Shown piece by piece: positions 1 to 8,103 of a stretch of DNA of 34,662 nucleotides. The notes under the pieces are model-generated. The model did not search any database and had not been told where the DNA came from. It saw only the letters and a list, made by a program, of their open reading frames with translations. Both the position numbers and the translations under genes were made by a program. Position 1 is the stretch's first letter; each line of letters begins with the position of its first letter. The stretch comes from Flavobacteriaceae bacterium. GTDB lineage: Bacteria; Bacteroidota; Bacteroidia; Flavobacteriales; Flavobacteriaceae. The stretch is taken from assembly GCA_030828745.1 (NCBI GenBank), contig JAURBX010000004.1, forward strand, positions 1 to 34,662, written 5' to 3'.

Positions 1-182
1 CCTAAATAATATCCGGATAGATTTTCTTTAGCACTTTCAAGACTCGAAAAATCAGAAGGAGCATTTGTGATAGATCCCGACGCATTTAAAATTGCTCCAG
101 CTTTTACACCATATTCAAGTTGCCCATGAAGAACTGTGGTCAACAGTATAAAACAAAAAATAAAATATTTTTTAAACGACAT
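1..182 (-). CDS. Probable outer-membrane beta-barrel (PorT-like) protein, N-terminal part only
   Basis: Sixty codons of a minus-strand gene that runs off the left edge. It opens with a typical Sec signal peptide (MSFKKYFIFC, then a hydrophobic stretch ending HGQ), with likely cleavage before Gln. The mature part begins LEYGVKAGAILNASG. 'YGVKAG' at the mature N-terminus is common in flavobacterial outer-membrane beta-barrel proteins of the PorT/OmpW-like type, and such a gene is often next to the split transketolase genes in this family. The start is 6 bases after the transketolase C-subunit stop, so the three genes probably form one minus-strand transcript. The assignment rests on the signal peptide, the opening motif and context only; the barrel itself is outside the window. 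Confidence 0.55.
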   Translation of the reverse strand, partial: MSFKKYFIFCFILLTTVLHGQLEYGVKAGAILNASGSITNAPSDFSSLESAKENLSGYYL

Positions 183-188
183 AAAAGT

Positions 189-1142
189 TTATTTACGTTT
201 GATTACTTGATTTACTTTACTGATTATTGCATTTTTATTTAATCCGTATTTGGTCATTAACTGTGCGGGGGTTCCAGATTCTCCGAAAGTATCTTGCGTT
301 GCAACCATTTCCATGGGACAAGGGTATTTGAGTCCCAAAAGACCGGAAATACTTTCTCCCATTCCTCCAAGATAGTTATGCTCTTCAGCACTCACAAGAC
401 ATCCCGTTTTTTTAACAGAATTTAAAATTATTTCTTCGTCTAGGGGTTTGATGGTATGTATATTGATCACTTCAGCGCTAATCCCTTGTTTTTCAAATTC
501 CTCAGCTGCTTGAAGTGCTTCCCACACCAAGTGGCCTGTTGCCACAATTGTAACATCACTACCTGGGTTTAATAAAATTCCTTTTCCAATTTCAAATCCT
601 AATTCTGGAGTAGTAAAATTCGCAACTTTTGGACGACCAAATCGAAGATAGACAGGACCTTCGAAATCAGCAATGGCAATAGTAGCAGCTTTTGTTTGAT
701 TATAATCACAGGGGTTAATTACGGTCATTCCAGGAAGCATTTTCATCATTCCAAGATCTTCAAGAATTTGGTGTGTAGCTCCATCTTCACCCAATGTGAT
801 TCCTGCATGAGAAGCACAGATTTTTACGTTTTTCCCAGAGTAGGCAATGGATTGACGTATTTGATCATAAACTCTTCCCGTAGAAAAATTGGCAAATGTC
901 CCCGTAAAAGGGATTTTACCCCCGATGGTTAAACCTGCTGCAATCCCCATCATGTTCGCTTCTGCAATTCCGATTTGAAAGAAGCGTTCGGGATTCTCAT
1001 TAATAAAATCTTGCATCTTTAGAGAGCCAATTAAATCAGCACATAGTGCAACTACGTTGGGATTGGTTCTTCCTAATTCTGTTAAGCCATCTCCAAATCC
1101 TGAACGGGTGTCGTTGCTTCCTTGGTTTATATATTGTTTCAT
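189..1142 (-). CDS. Transketolase, C-terminal subunit (pyrimidine-binding and C-terminal domains)
   Basis: 317 aa, the second half of a split thiamine-diphosphate transketolase. With its partner it moves two-carbon ketol units between sugar phosphates in the non-oxidative pentose phosphate pathway in the cytoplasm. Visible family features: FFQIGIAEANMMGIAAGL near residues 54-71, which carries the conserved Glu that activates ThDP; the SHAGITLGEDGATHQ segment near 112-126; and a C-terminal transketolase domain from about 190 (VTIVATGHLVWEAL, EEHNYLGGMGE). The gene starts 12 bases after the N-subunit stop, so the two are co-expressed. Split transketolases are usual in Bacteroidota. A DXS-like role is less likely because the protein is short and paired with a transketolase N-half. 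Confidence 0.93.
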   Translation of the reverse strand: MKQYINQGSNDTRSGFGDGLTELGRTNPNVVALCADLIGSLKMQDFINENPERFFQIGIAEANMMGIAAGLTIGGKIPFTGTFANFSTGRVYDQIRQSIAYSGKNVKICASHAGITLGEDGATHQILEDLGMMKMLPGMTVINPCDYNQTKAATIAIADFEGPVYLRFGRPKVANFTTPELGFEIGKGILLNPGSDVTIVATGHLVWEALQAAEEFEKQGISAEVINIHTIKPLDEEIILNSVKKTGCLVSAEEHNYLGGMGESISGLLGLKYPCPMEMVATQDTFGESGTPAQLMTKYGLNKNAIISKVNQVIKRK

Positions 1143-1154
1143 CGTATAAATTTT

Positions 1155-2000
1155 TTAATAGTCCCCTAGGGTTTCTTTGTTTTGTGCTAATGCATTTTCT
1201 AATTGCTCATCATTAGGAGCTTTTCCATGCCAGGCGTGCGTATTCATCATAAAATCAACTCCATTCCCCATTTCTGTTTCCATGAGAATGACAATAGGTT
1301 TTTGCTTTCCTAATTTTGATTTTGCTACGCTTAAGGTTTCTATAATCTGCTCAATATTGTTTCCTTCTTTTATTACTAATACTTCCCAACCGAACGCTTT
1401 AAATTTTTGGGCTACATCCCCCATGTATAAAACATCATCTGTTGTTCCGTCAATTTGTTTTCCATTAAGATCAATGGTTGCAATAATATTATCAACCCCT
1501 TTTGCTGCAGCATACATTATGGCTTCCCAATTTTGACCTTCTTGAAGTTCGCCGTCTCCCATTAAGACAAATACCGTTTGCGGATCCTTATTTAGCTTTT
1601 TAGCTTGTGCAGCTCCAATCGCAACGGATAGTCCCTGACCCAATGAGCCCGATGCTACACGAATACCAGGAAGTCCTTCATGAGTGGTTGGATGCCCTTG
1701 CAAACGAGAATCAATCAAACGAAAGGTATTGAGTTCCTCAACAGGGAAATATCCCTTGCGGGCCAAAACACTATAAAAAACAGGAGAGATATGTCCGTTT
1801 GAAAGAAAGAAAAGGTCTTCATCATTTCCATTCATTTCAAAGGGTACTTTAGCTTTCATGGTATGGAAATAAAGCGAAACAAAAAATTCAACACATCCCA
1901 AAGATCCTCCAGGGTGTCCTGAGTTAACCTTATGAACCATGCGAAGAATATCTCGTCGTACTTGGATGCTAATATTTTCAAGAGTATTGATATCTGACAT
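1155..2000 (-). CDS. Transketolase, N-terminal (ThDP pyrophosphate-binding) subunit
   Basis: 281 aa from the ATG at 2000. It supplies the ThDP diphosphate and Mg-binding half of transketolase. Visible: HKVNSGHPGGSLGCVEFF near residue 25, with the catalytic/phosphate-binding His of the GHPGGS motif; GHPTTHEGLPGIRVASGSLGQGLSVAIGAA; and the ThDP motif GDGELQEGQNWEA...IATIDLNGKQIDG. An upstream in-frame TTG at 2018 lies inside a consensus -7 promoter box (2016-2023), so I prefer the internal ATG beginning MSDINTLE. The gene is the first of a minus-strand group with the C-subunit and the barrel protein. Confidence 0.93.
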   Translation of the reverse strand: MSDINTLENISIQVRRDILRMVHKVNSGHPGGSLGCVEFFVSLYFHTMKAKVPFEMNGNDEDLFFLSNGHISPVFYSVLARKGYFPVEELNTFRLIDSRLQGHPTTHEGLPGIRVASGSLGQGLSVAIGAAQAKKLNKDPQTVFVLMGDGELQEGQNWEAIMYAAAKGVDNIIATIDLNGKQIDGTTDDVLYMGDVAQKFKAFGWEVLVIKEGNNIEQIIETLSVAKSKLGKQKPIVILMETEMGNGVDFMMNTHAWHGKAPNDEQLENALAQNKETLGDY

Positions 2001-2015
2001 AATTAAATTTTGCCT

Positions 2016-2023
2016 CAAAAGTA
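2016..2023 (-). promoter_or_regulatory. Putative -7 promoter box for the transketolase operon
   Basis: TACTTTTG on the minus strand matches the Bacteroidota -7 consensus TAnnTTTG. It lies 15 bases before the ATG at 2000, which would give a leader of roughly 10 nucleotides. No good -33 TTG is seen at the usual distance, so this is a motif match only. Confidence 0.45.
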
Positions 2024-2132
2024 ACCTTTTAAAAGCATTTTTAAAAAAGGATTTGATAAACTTATTATCAAGCCTAAGGAAGTAATTAACAATAGCTTTT
2101 TACTCTTGTTTTCTTCTAAATAGTAGTCACAA

Positions 2133-3020
2133 TTATTTTACTTCATCAACTCTAATTGGCTGTTTTCCTTAAGTGATTTCATTGCAGCTAAACCTGTTTC
2201 AAGTCACTCCAATCCTTCTCTTCCAAAAACAGGCATCAAAGTATCGTTTTTAAGTCCCTGAATAAAGTTTACCATTTCTACTTTAAAGGCTTTTTTTATT
2301 GCGTTCCAAAATAAAGTTGAGAGGCAAAGCAGCATGAATTCCTTGCGGATTTTACAATTTATGTGAATCATTAAAATTATTGTTTGATTGTACCATTACC
2401 TTTGAACCAAACACTTACAATCTTTGATTTTACCCATAGGTAGCTTTTCTACTATTGTCAATAATAGCCATAATCATAAGCTGCTGTTATTACAGCGGTA
2501 TCTATATCCCGAGCTTCCCCAATGGCTTTGTCAACCAATGTCTCTTTTATTTCCTTTTCAAAAAAAACCCTTGCCATATCAAAATCGTGAATCGTCATAT
2601 CCAAAAAAAACCCTCTCGATTCTTTAATTTGATCTATTGAGGGTGCTAAGGGATCACGATGTATTATTTTAACAATGTGAGATATTCCAATGGTTCCAAT
2701 TTCAACTAGTTGCTGAACTTTTTTGCATTCTTTATCAATCCTTCTGTAAAACCAAGCATTAATTTAATATTTGTGTCTTTTACAAAATTCAAAAATTGTT
2801 CCACTCTTGTGAGTTAGTTCTAGAGGTTTTTATCAAAAGATTTGCTTGCCTTTTTTTGTAGCGAGTTCAATAAATTCAGCAGTCGTGTCCGTTGGAGAAC
2901 AGATTAAAATAACATTAAAATCAGCTGCTTCAAATAACTTTTGATAAGAGCATACAACAATTGAAATATTTTTTGCACTAGCATACAGCTGAGATTCTTC
3001 TAATGGTTTCTATCACTTCC
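2133..3020 (-). pseudogene. Decayed inositol 2-dehydrogenase-like (IolG, Gfo/Idh/MocA family) gene
   Basis: On the minus strand, pieces of a Gfo/Idh/MocA oxidoreductase can be read in order across different frames. They are LFEAADFNVILICSPTDTT (about 2880-2945), KDTNIKLMLGF (about 2750-2785), IVKIIHRDPLAPSIDQI (about 2630-2680), GFFLDMTIHDFDMAR (about 2570-2615), and a C-terminal end MPVFGREGLE / ETGLAAMKSLKENS / LRVDEVK-like with a TAA at 2133-2135. The RDP...GFFLDMTIHDFDMAR block is diagnostic of inositol 2-dehydrogenases. Many frameshifts and stops interrupt it, and the Rossmann N-terminus is missing. It is clearly non-functional. An intact copy would oxidise myo-inositol to scyllo-inosose with NAD. 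The 112 bases between 2021 and 2132 hold nothing else recognisable. Confidence 0.8.
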
Positions 3021-3062
3021 CCTTGAAAAGCGTCTATCATTACGAGATTTTAATTTTCTTGA

Positions 3063-3235
3063 TGCAATTGTATCAATCATTGCTAACAATTTTTAAAAAT
3101 GAGCATAATTTGATGCAGCAGGAGTTATTTGAACAACTAAAGGTGCGTTTGATTCTTGCCCTTCTTGAAATAATCCATGTAACTGCTCTAGCGAAAATAT
3201 ATTTACGGCAGCTATAGCATTTTCACATAACAATT
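3063..3235 (-). pseudogene. Fragment of a class II fructose-bisphosphate/ketose aldolase-like gene
   Basis: The minus strand reads AIAAVNIFSLEQLHGLF, then a segment ending VQITPAASNYAH, then a stop and LLAMIDTIA. This matches the N-terminal pattern of Bacteroidota class II ketose-bisphosphate aldolases (AxNVFNxEQ..., VQTTPVARDYAH...LLAMI). Only about 55 residues remain; the zinc-ligand region is gone, and the fragment runs directly into the IolG-like relic. In inositol catabolic clusters an IolJ-type aldolase of this family often sits with iolG, so the two relics may come from one cluster collapsed by deletion. The 126 bases from 3236 to 3361 show nothing recognisable. Confidence 0.6.
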
Positions 3236-3361
3236 ATTGTAGAAGATATTTGGGGAAATAATTATTCTAATAGCAGAACTCATCAAACAAAAAAAGAATG
3301 TTCTAAAATTGTGTGGCGTTTTAATTTTGAGTAATACCTGAATTGCTTGTTAGTGTAGTAT

Positions 3362-4426
3362 TTAATTTTTAAAACTTATCTCGCTTAATTTTATATTGTA
3401 TTCAATTCTCTGATTATCATTAATATCCCATGTTTCCATTTTTATCTTTGGATCTTTCTTATTCCAATCAATGCTAAGTAAGCCAAAGTGGTTATCCATA
3501 ATTGGTCCTTCAATTCGGTTTTTATTTGGAGTAGCAAAATGCCAGGAAGAAGAAAGTCCACTTGAAGTAAAGTCGTAAATTGGATAGAAATCTGTTTTCA
3601 ATTTAGATATTTCAGAATAATGAACGTCTCCAGTTAAAAATATAATTCCATTCGCTTTTGTTTTATCAATTAGGTCAAGCATTCGTTGTTGCTCGTTTGG
3701 AAAATTCGCCCAAGCTTCATATCCGTTCCATTCAATTCCAAACTGAGTTCCTGATCCAATTAATCGGATACTAGCTGGTTTTTCTAATTGTTTTTCTAGC
3801 CATTTCCACTGCTCTTCACCAAGTAAAGTCGAGTCTGCATGGGTATATGGAGCATAATCTTTAGTATAATAGCTATACCTTCTATCATTTTCAAATTCAT
3901 TTTTGTAGGGTTTAAGTCTATCTCTAAATGTTCTACCGTCTAGCAAAATTATTTGGAGTTTATTTCCATCAATTTCATAATCATATGAATGATAAATCCC
4001 TTGATGACCCCATCTTGACGATGAGTCTGGTTCTTCAAAGAAATTCAAGAATACATCTTTTGATTCTTCTTTAAGTGGATATTCTTTTCCAGAATCATTC
4101 CAGCCATAATCATGGTCATCCCAAGTTGCTATGATTTCAGTCGTTTTTTTTAAATTTTGAAAACTAGACTTATTTGCTAATCGCTGATATTTGGTCTTTA
4201 GCGTATCAATGTTTTTAGTATCTCCATAAATATTATCTCCTAAGAAAATAAATAAGTCTGGTTTATGTTCCACCACTAAGTCAAAAATTGGAAGAGGGTT
4301 ATTTTCAGAAGAACAGGAACCGAATGCTATTGTTGTGACTGGCGTAGTTTCTTTTTGCTGATTTTCACAAGCTGCAAGCATAATGAAAATTATAAAAGAA
4401 TAAAGGGTATGTTTTGTACTTTTCAT
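3362..4426 (-). CDS. PhoD-like alkaline phosphatase family lipoprotein
   Basis: 354 aa. The N-terminus is a lipoprotein signal (hydrophobic stretch then LAAC, Cys20), so the enzyme is membrane anchored outside the cytoplasm. Metallophosphatase motifs are present in order: FGSCSS near 35-40, FLGDNIYGD (61-69), TWDDHDYGWND (101-111) and TGDVHYSEI (265-273). These supply the Asp, Asn and His metal ligands of PhoD/PhoD-like phosphatases, which hydrolyse phosphomonoesters and often phosphodiesters. The gene stands alone between two decayed relics and is intact. It faces away from the phosphodiesterase-phosphatase fusion at 4962, which suggests a shared theme of phosphate release from organic esters. 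Substrate cannot be read from the sequence. Confidence 0.9.
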   Translation of the reverse strand: MKSTKHTLYSFIIFIMLAACENQQKETTPVTTIAFGSCSSENNPLPIFDLVVEHKPDLFIFLGDNIYGDTKNIDTLKTKYQRLANKSSFQNLKKTTEIIATWDDHDYGWNDSGKEYPLKEESKDVFLNFFEEPDSSSRWGHQGIYHSYDYEIDGNKLQIILLDGRTFRDRLKPYKNEFENDRRYSYYTKDYAPYTHADSTLLGEEQWKWLEKQLEKPASIRLIGSGTQFGIEWNGYEAWANFPNEQQRMLDLIDKTKANGIIFLTGDVHYSEISKLKTDFYPIYDFTSSGLSSSWHFATPNKNRIEGPIMDNHFGLLSIDWNKKDPKIKMETWDINDNQRIEYNIKLSEISFKN

Positions 4427-4521
4427 AAAATACTCATTTGTTTTAATTAAAATTCTAATAATCTCGTTTGAACATTATTAGACTTGCTAAGGTATTCTTT
4501 TTTTATTCGAGAGTTTAGCTG

Positions 4522-4562
4522 AAAAAGTAACAGCAAACAAATTTTGCTTGCTGTTACAATAT
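4522..4562 (-). terminator. Rho-independent-type terminator downstream of the SusD relic
   Basis: A perfect 10-bp inverted repeat: GTAACAGCAA at 4527-4536 and TTGCTGTTAC at 4548-4557, with an 11-base loop. Read on the minus strand it is followed by TTTTTC. It sits about 45 bases past the stop of the SusD-like fragment, as expected for that gene's terminator. It seems better preserved than the gene it served. Confidence 0.7.
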
Positions 4563-4601
4563 AAACTCAATAAATCAACTAACTAAAATGATATTTTACT
4601 A

Positions 4602-4836
4602 TTAATATCCCTGATTTTGTTGTAAAAATCCATCAAGACTAGAAGCATCATCCATGACGCTTTGTGGAATGGGAAATAATCGATTACTAACGTCACTATC
4701 TGTTTTATCAGTCCAAGAATCTTCATTGGTAAAATTAACGTCCAAAACATGGTCAACATAACCGGCATCCCAATCAGGGCCATTTCCTTTTCTTTCTTTT
4801 ACGAGATAAATTCTCACGTCACCACCACTACATGTT
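4602..4836 (-). pseudogene. C-terminal remnant of a SusD/RagB-family nutrient-binding protein
   Basis: The minus strand reads RIYLVKERKGNGPDWDAG, then ends NRLFPIPQSVMDD...FLQQNQGY and a stop. The pattern L(F/Y)PIPQSEMDxNPxLxQNPGY at the extreme C-terminus is a hallmark of SusD family outer-membrane lipoproteins, which bind glycans or other ligands for a SusC TonB-dependent channel. Only about 75 residues remain out of a usual 450-600, and no SusC is in the window, so this is a deletion relic. Upstream (4837-4961) no further SusD sequence can be read. The space 4427-4601 holds only the terminator. Confidence 0.75.
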
Positions 4837-4961
4837 AGAAATTCCCAAAAAAAGAGTAGCTATAGCGATGCAAAGGATTGCAGAGGGATTCACATTCAAT
4901 TCCTTTGATATTAATTTAAAAATTGTTGCTTTGATACTAATACTTTTATGTTTTTAACACT

Positions 4962-6803
4962 GTGATCAAACCTTTAAATGTGAAAATTAAAACCAAGTAC
5001 TCTAACACAAAGATTTTCATCTTTTTGATCATTATTTTGGCTCAATTCTGTAGGGCTCAAAATAAGGCTCAATCATTTCTAGTTCATTCTCATAACGATT
5101 ACTTTCAGAAGGTGCCTTTTTGGAATGCTTTTGCTAACGGTCTCAGTTCAATAGAAGTGGATGTTTTTTTAGAAAAAGACACCCTCTTTGTTGCGCATCA
5201 TAAAAAAGAAATTTCCAAGGATAGAACCATTGAAAATTTATATCTAAAGCCAATGCAACAGGTGATTTCCTTAGAGCTGGGAGACCAAGATATAATTCAG
5301 CTTCTTGTTGATGTGAAAACAGAGGCCGAACCGACTTTAAGAGTTTTAATGACAACCCTTGAGAGATATCCTAACCTAATAAATAGTGATCGTATTTCAA
5401 TTGTGATTTCTGGAAATCAGCCTAGTTTGAGTAAACAGCTGAACTATCCCAATTATATAAATTTTGATTATCAGAGTTTAGCACCAATTCAAAACCCTAA
5501 AATTTGGGATAAAATTGCCTTAATCAGTCTGGACTTCAAAAGATTTTCCGAATGGAACGGAAAAGGACGATTGACCGACGCGGATTATAAAAAAGTCACT
5601 ACCACCATAAAAAAGGCCCACAGCTATAACAAGCCCTTTCGATTTTGGGGAACTCCTGACTCTAAAACGGCTTGGAAAGTGTTTAGTGCCCTTGGTGTTG
5701 ATTTTATTAATACGGACATGCCCGGTAAATCTACAGCTTATTTAGAAACACTAAGCGATCGTGTTTATAGAAATGAACAAATAACCTCAGTATATACGCC
5801 AACATTTAAGTCAGACCAAACGCTCTCTCCCATCAAAAATATTATTTTATTAATTGGCGATGGAAATGGTTTAAATCAAATTTCTTCTGCTGTTCTTGCT
5901 AATGGTGGAAGATTAACACTGACACAGCTCAAAAGTATTGGCCTCATTAAGACACAATCTGCGGATGATTTTACGACCGATTCTGCGGCAGCTGGAACTG
6001 CTATTTCCACAGGAGTGAAAACAAAAAATAGAGCTATAGGGGTAGACAGCTCAAATAATGATCTCATTAATATCACTGAGTTTCTTGACAATCATGGTTT
6101 TTTATCTGGGTGTATTACCACTGATAAAATTACAGGAGCAACTCCAGCCTCATTCTATGCTCACCAAAAGGACAGATCCCAAACTGATCGTATTGCTGAT
6201 GATTTATTAAAAAGTAAACTTTCATTATTTATTGGAGGAGGTTCAAAATATTTTAGAGAGGGAGAAATTGACAAGCACTTTTCAATTCTTGATGATATAA
6301 ACCAGATAGGTAAAAGTAGAAAAGACAAAGTGGGATGTTTCATATCAAAACGTTCTGTTTCAAGTATATTAGACGGACGAGGAAATTTATTGTCAAAGGC
6401 AACGAAAAATGGTTTACAATTTTTAGAAAGAAAAGGGTCTCCTTTTTTCCTTGTGGTTGAAGCTGCTCAAATTGACAGCTTCGGGCATTCAAATAATGTT
6501 GCTGGAATCATATCTGAAGGGATTGATTTTGATAAAGCAATAACCGAGGCGATTCGGTTTGCAGATAAAACAGAAAACACCTTAGTGGTTATTACTGCGG
6601 ATCATGAAACATCAGGTTTTAGTATTCCTCAAGGAGATATTAAAACCAAAACAATAGAAGGGGATTTTACAACTCATGATCATACAGGAGCGATGGTTCC
6701 TGTTTTTGCTTACGGCCCAAGATCTCAAGAATTTCAGGGAGTTTATGAGAATAATGAATTGTTCGGTAAGATATTAAAAGTACTTTCGTTGCCTTCAAAT
6801 TGA
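4962..6803 (+). CDS. Secreted fusion: PI-PLC/GDPD-like domain + alkaline phosphatase
   Basis: 613 aa. Signal peptide at about residues 17-32 (hydrophobic IFIFLIIILAQF, then RAQ). Domain 1 (about 38-265) resembles the uncharacterised GDPD/PI-PLC-like phosphodiesterase superfamily: SHNDY (43-47), IEVDV (64-68, the Glu-x-Asp metal pair) and AHH (78-80). Domain 2 (about 292-612) is an alkaline phosphatase: LLIGDGNG (Asp300), TTDSAAAGTA with nucleophile Ser341, EAAQIDSFGHSN (about 500-511), ADHETSGF (546-553) and THDHTGAMVPVFAYG (His574). One protein could thus cut a phosphodiester and then remove the monoester phosphate outside the cytoplasm. The start is GTG at 4962, or possibly GTG at 4980; no in-frame ATG precedes the signal peptide. 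Confidence 0.88.
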   Translation: MIKPLNVKIKTKYSNTKIFIFLIIILAQFCRAQNKAQSFLVHSHNDYFQKVPFWNAFANGLSSIEVDVFLEKDTLFVAHHKKEISKDRTIENLYLKPMQQVISLELGDQDIIQLLVDVKTEAEPTLRVLMTTLERYPNLINSDRISIVISGNQPSLSKQLNYPNYINFDYQSLAPIQNPKIWDKIALISLDFKRFSEWNGKGRLTDADYKKVTTTIKKAHSYNKPFRFWGTPDSKTAWKVFSALGVDFINTDMPGKSTAYLETLSDRVYRNEQITSVYTPTFKSDQTLSPIKNIILLIGDGNGLNQISSAVLANGGRLTLTQLKSIGLIKTQSADDFTTDSAAAGTAISTGVKTKNRAIGVDSSNNDLINITEFLDNHGFLSGCITTDKITGATPASFYAHQKDRSQTDRIADDLLKSKLSLFIGGGSKYFREGEIDKHFSILDDINQIGKSRKDKVGCFISKRSVSSILDGRGNLLSKATKNGLQFLERKGSPFFLVVEAAQIDSFGHSNNVAGIISEGIDFDKAITEAIRFADKTENTLVVITADHETSGFSIPQGDIKTKTIEGDFTTHDHTGAMVPVFAYGPRSQEFQGVYENNELFGKILKVLSLPSN

Positions 6804-6957
6804 AGTACAGTGCTATTTAGCAACTATAATTCTTATTGATTTTTTATGGTCATGATTTAGGGCTCATCACAACGATAGGTCATTTAAAGCCAAAAACTTG
6901 AATGAATTTATCTTTTAAAAACCATTTTTTTATGAGCTAAAGGTCTCTCTAGAACAC

Positions 6958-6965
6958 TATCTTTG
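6958..6965 (+). promoter_or_regulatory. Putative -7 promoter box for tgt
   Basis: TATCTTTG is an exact match to TAnnTTTG and ends 6 bases before the tgt ATG at 6972. Transcription would then begin at or just before the start codon, giving a leaderless or near-leaderless mRNA. No clear -33 TTG is visible. Confidence 0.5.
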
Positions 6966-6971
6966 CCTACA

Positions 6972-8102
6972 ATGAAATTTACACTTTTAGCAAACGATCC
7001 TAGTACAGAAGCTCGCGCAGCAACACTAACTACAGATCATGGCACCATAGAAACACCCATATTCATGCCGGTTGGAACAGCTGCTACTGTAAAGGGAGTC
7101 CACCAGCGGGAACTGAAAAATGATATTAAACCGGATATCATTTTGGGTAATACTTATCATTTGTATTTGCGTCCCGGAACTAAAATATTGGAGGAAGCTG
7201 GCGGCTTGCACAAATTCATGGGATGGGACCATCCTATTCTAACAGATTCTGGAGGATATCAGGTGTATTCTTTGTCTGCTAATCGGAAAATAAAAGAAGA
7301 AGGGGTCAAGTTCAAATCTCATATTGACGGGTCGTATCATGTTTTTACTCCCGAGCGTGCCATTGAAATTCAGCGTTCTATAGGGGCAGACATTATTATG
7401 GCTTTTGATGAATGCACACCCTACCCTTGTGATTATCGTTATGCGAAAAACTCTATGGAACGGACTCATCGTTGGTTAACTCGATGTATTGAATCGGATC
7501 GATCTCTTCCCATGCAGTATGATTACCAGCAGACTCTATTCCCAATAGTACAAGGAAGTACTTATCCTGATTTAAGAAAAATTTCTGCTGAATTCATTGC
7601 AGCACAAGACCTCCCTGCAAATGCAATTGGTGGTTTGTCAGTAGGAGAGCCTGCAGAGGAAATGTATGCGATGACCAGTGAAGTTTGTGCAGTCTTACCT
7701 AAAGAAAAACCACGTTATCTTATGGGTGTGGGAACTCCCATTAATCTTCTCGAAAATATTGCCCTAGGGGTAGATATGTTTGATTGTGTGTTGCCCACAC
7801 GTAATGCTAGAAATGGAATGTTATTCACTGCCCAGGGAACAATCAATATTAAAAATAAAAAATGGGAAAATGATTTTTCGCCTATAGACCCTGCCGACTA
7901 TTGTTATGCCGATACTGATTACAGTAAAGCCTATTTGAGACATCTTTTTACTGTCAATGAAATGCTGGGAAAACAGATAGCTACCTTGCATAATTTGAGT
8001 TTTTATCTTTGGTTGGTTCGTGAGGCGAGAAAACATATCTTAGCAGGAACTTTTGGGGCTTGGAAAACCAAAATGGTGCGTCAAATGGAACCTAGATTAT
8101 AA
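6972..8102 (+). CDS. tgt: Queuine tRNA-guanine transglycosylase
   Basis: 376 aa from the ATG at 6972. The enzyme exchanges G34 of GUN anticodons for preQ1 in queuosine synthesis. Visible: IFMPVGTAATVKGV near the N-terminus; ILTDSGGYQV with the general-base Asp92; FDECTPYP; GGLSVGEP; and MFDCVLPTRNARNG with the nucleophile Asp271. The usual C-x-C-x2-C...H zinc site is reduced: the aligned stretch reads DPADYCYADTDYSKAYL, so only one Cys (about 311) and the His of TLHNL remain. I recall the same loss in other Bacteroidota Tgt proteins. An upstream TTG at 6963 overlaps the promoter box, so it is not the start. The permease gene follows after one base. Confidence 0.96.
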   Translation: MKFTLLANDPSTEARAATLTTDHGTIETPIFMPVGTAATVKGVHQRELKNDIKPDIILGNTYHLYLRPGTKILEEAGGLHKFMGWDHPILTDSGGYQVYSLSANRKIKEEGVKFKSHIDGSYHVFTPERAIEIQRSIGADIIMAFDECTPYPCDYRYAKNSMERTHRWLTRCIESDRSLPMQYDYQQTLFPIVQGSTYPDLRKISAEFIAAQDLPANAIGGLSVGEPAEEMYAMTSEVCAVLPKEKPRYLMGVGTPINLLENIALGVDMFDCVLPTRNARNGMLFTAQGTINIKNKKWENDFSPIDPADYCYADTDYSKAYLRHLFTVNEMLGKQIATLHNLSFYLWLVREARKHILAGTFGAWKTKMVRQMEPRL

Positions 8103-8103
8103 G

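Noticed and set aside
2424-2640. Two overlapping plus-strand open frames of 61-67 codons
   Set aside because: They lie antisense to the IolG-like relic, have no family features, and arise from the frame-broken minus-strand sequence.
3023-3217. Plus-strand open frame of 64 codons
   Set aside because: It is antisense to the aldolase fragment, whose minus-strand translation matches a known family; the plus translation does not.
4832-4957. Small plus-strand ORF of 41 codons (MLEIPKKRVAIAMQ...) before the phosphatase fusion
   Set aside because: It ends just before the GTG at 4962 and has a hydrophobic tail, but no recognisable family, no clear start signal, and overlaps a region of deleted sequence.
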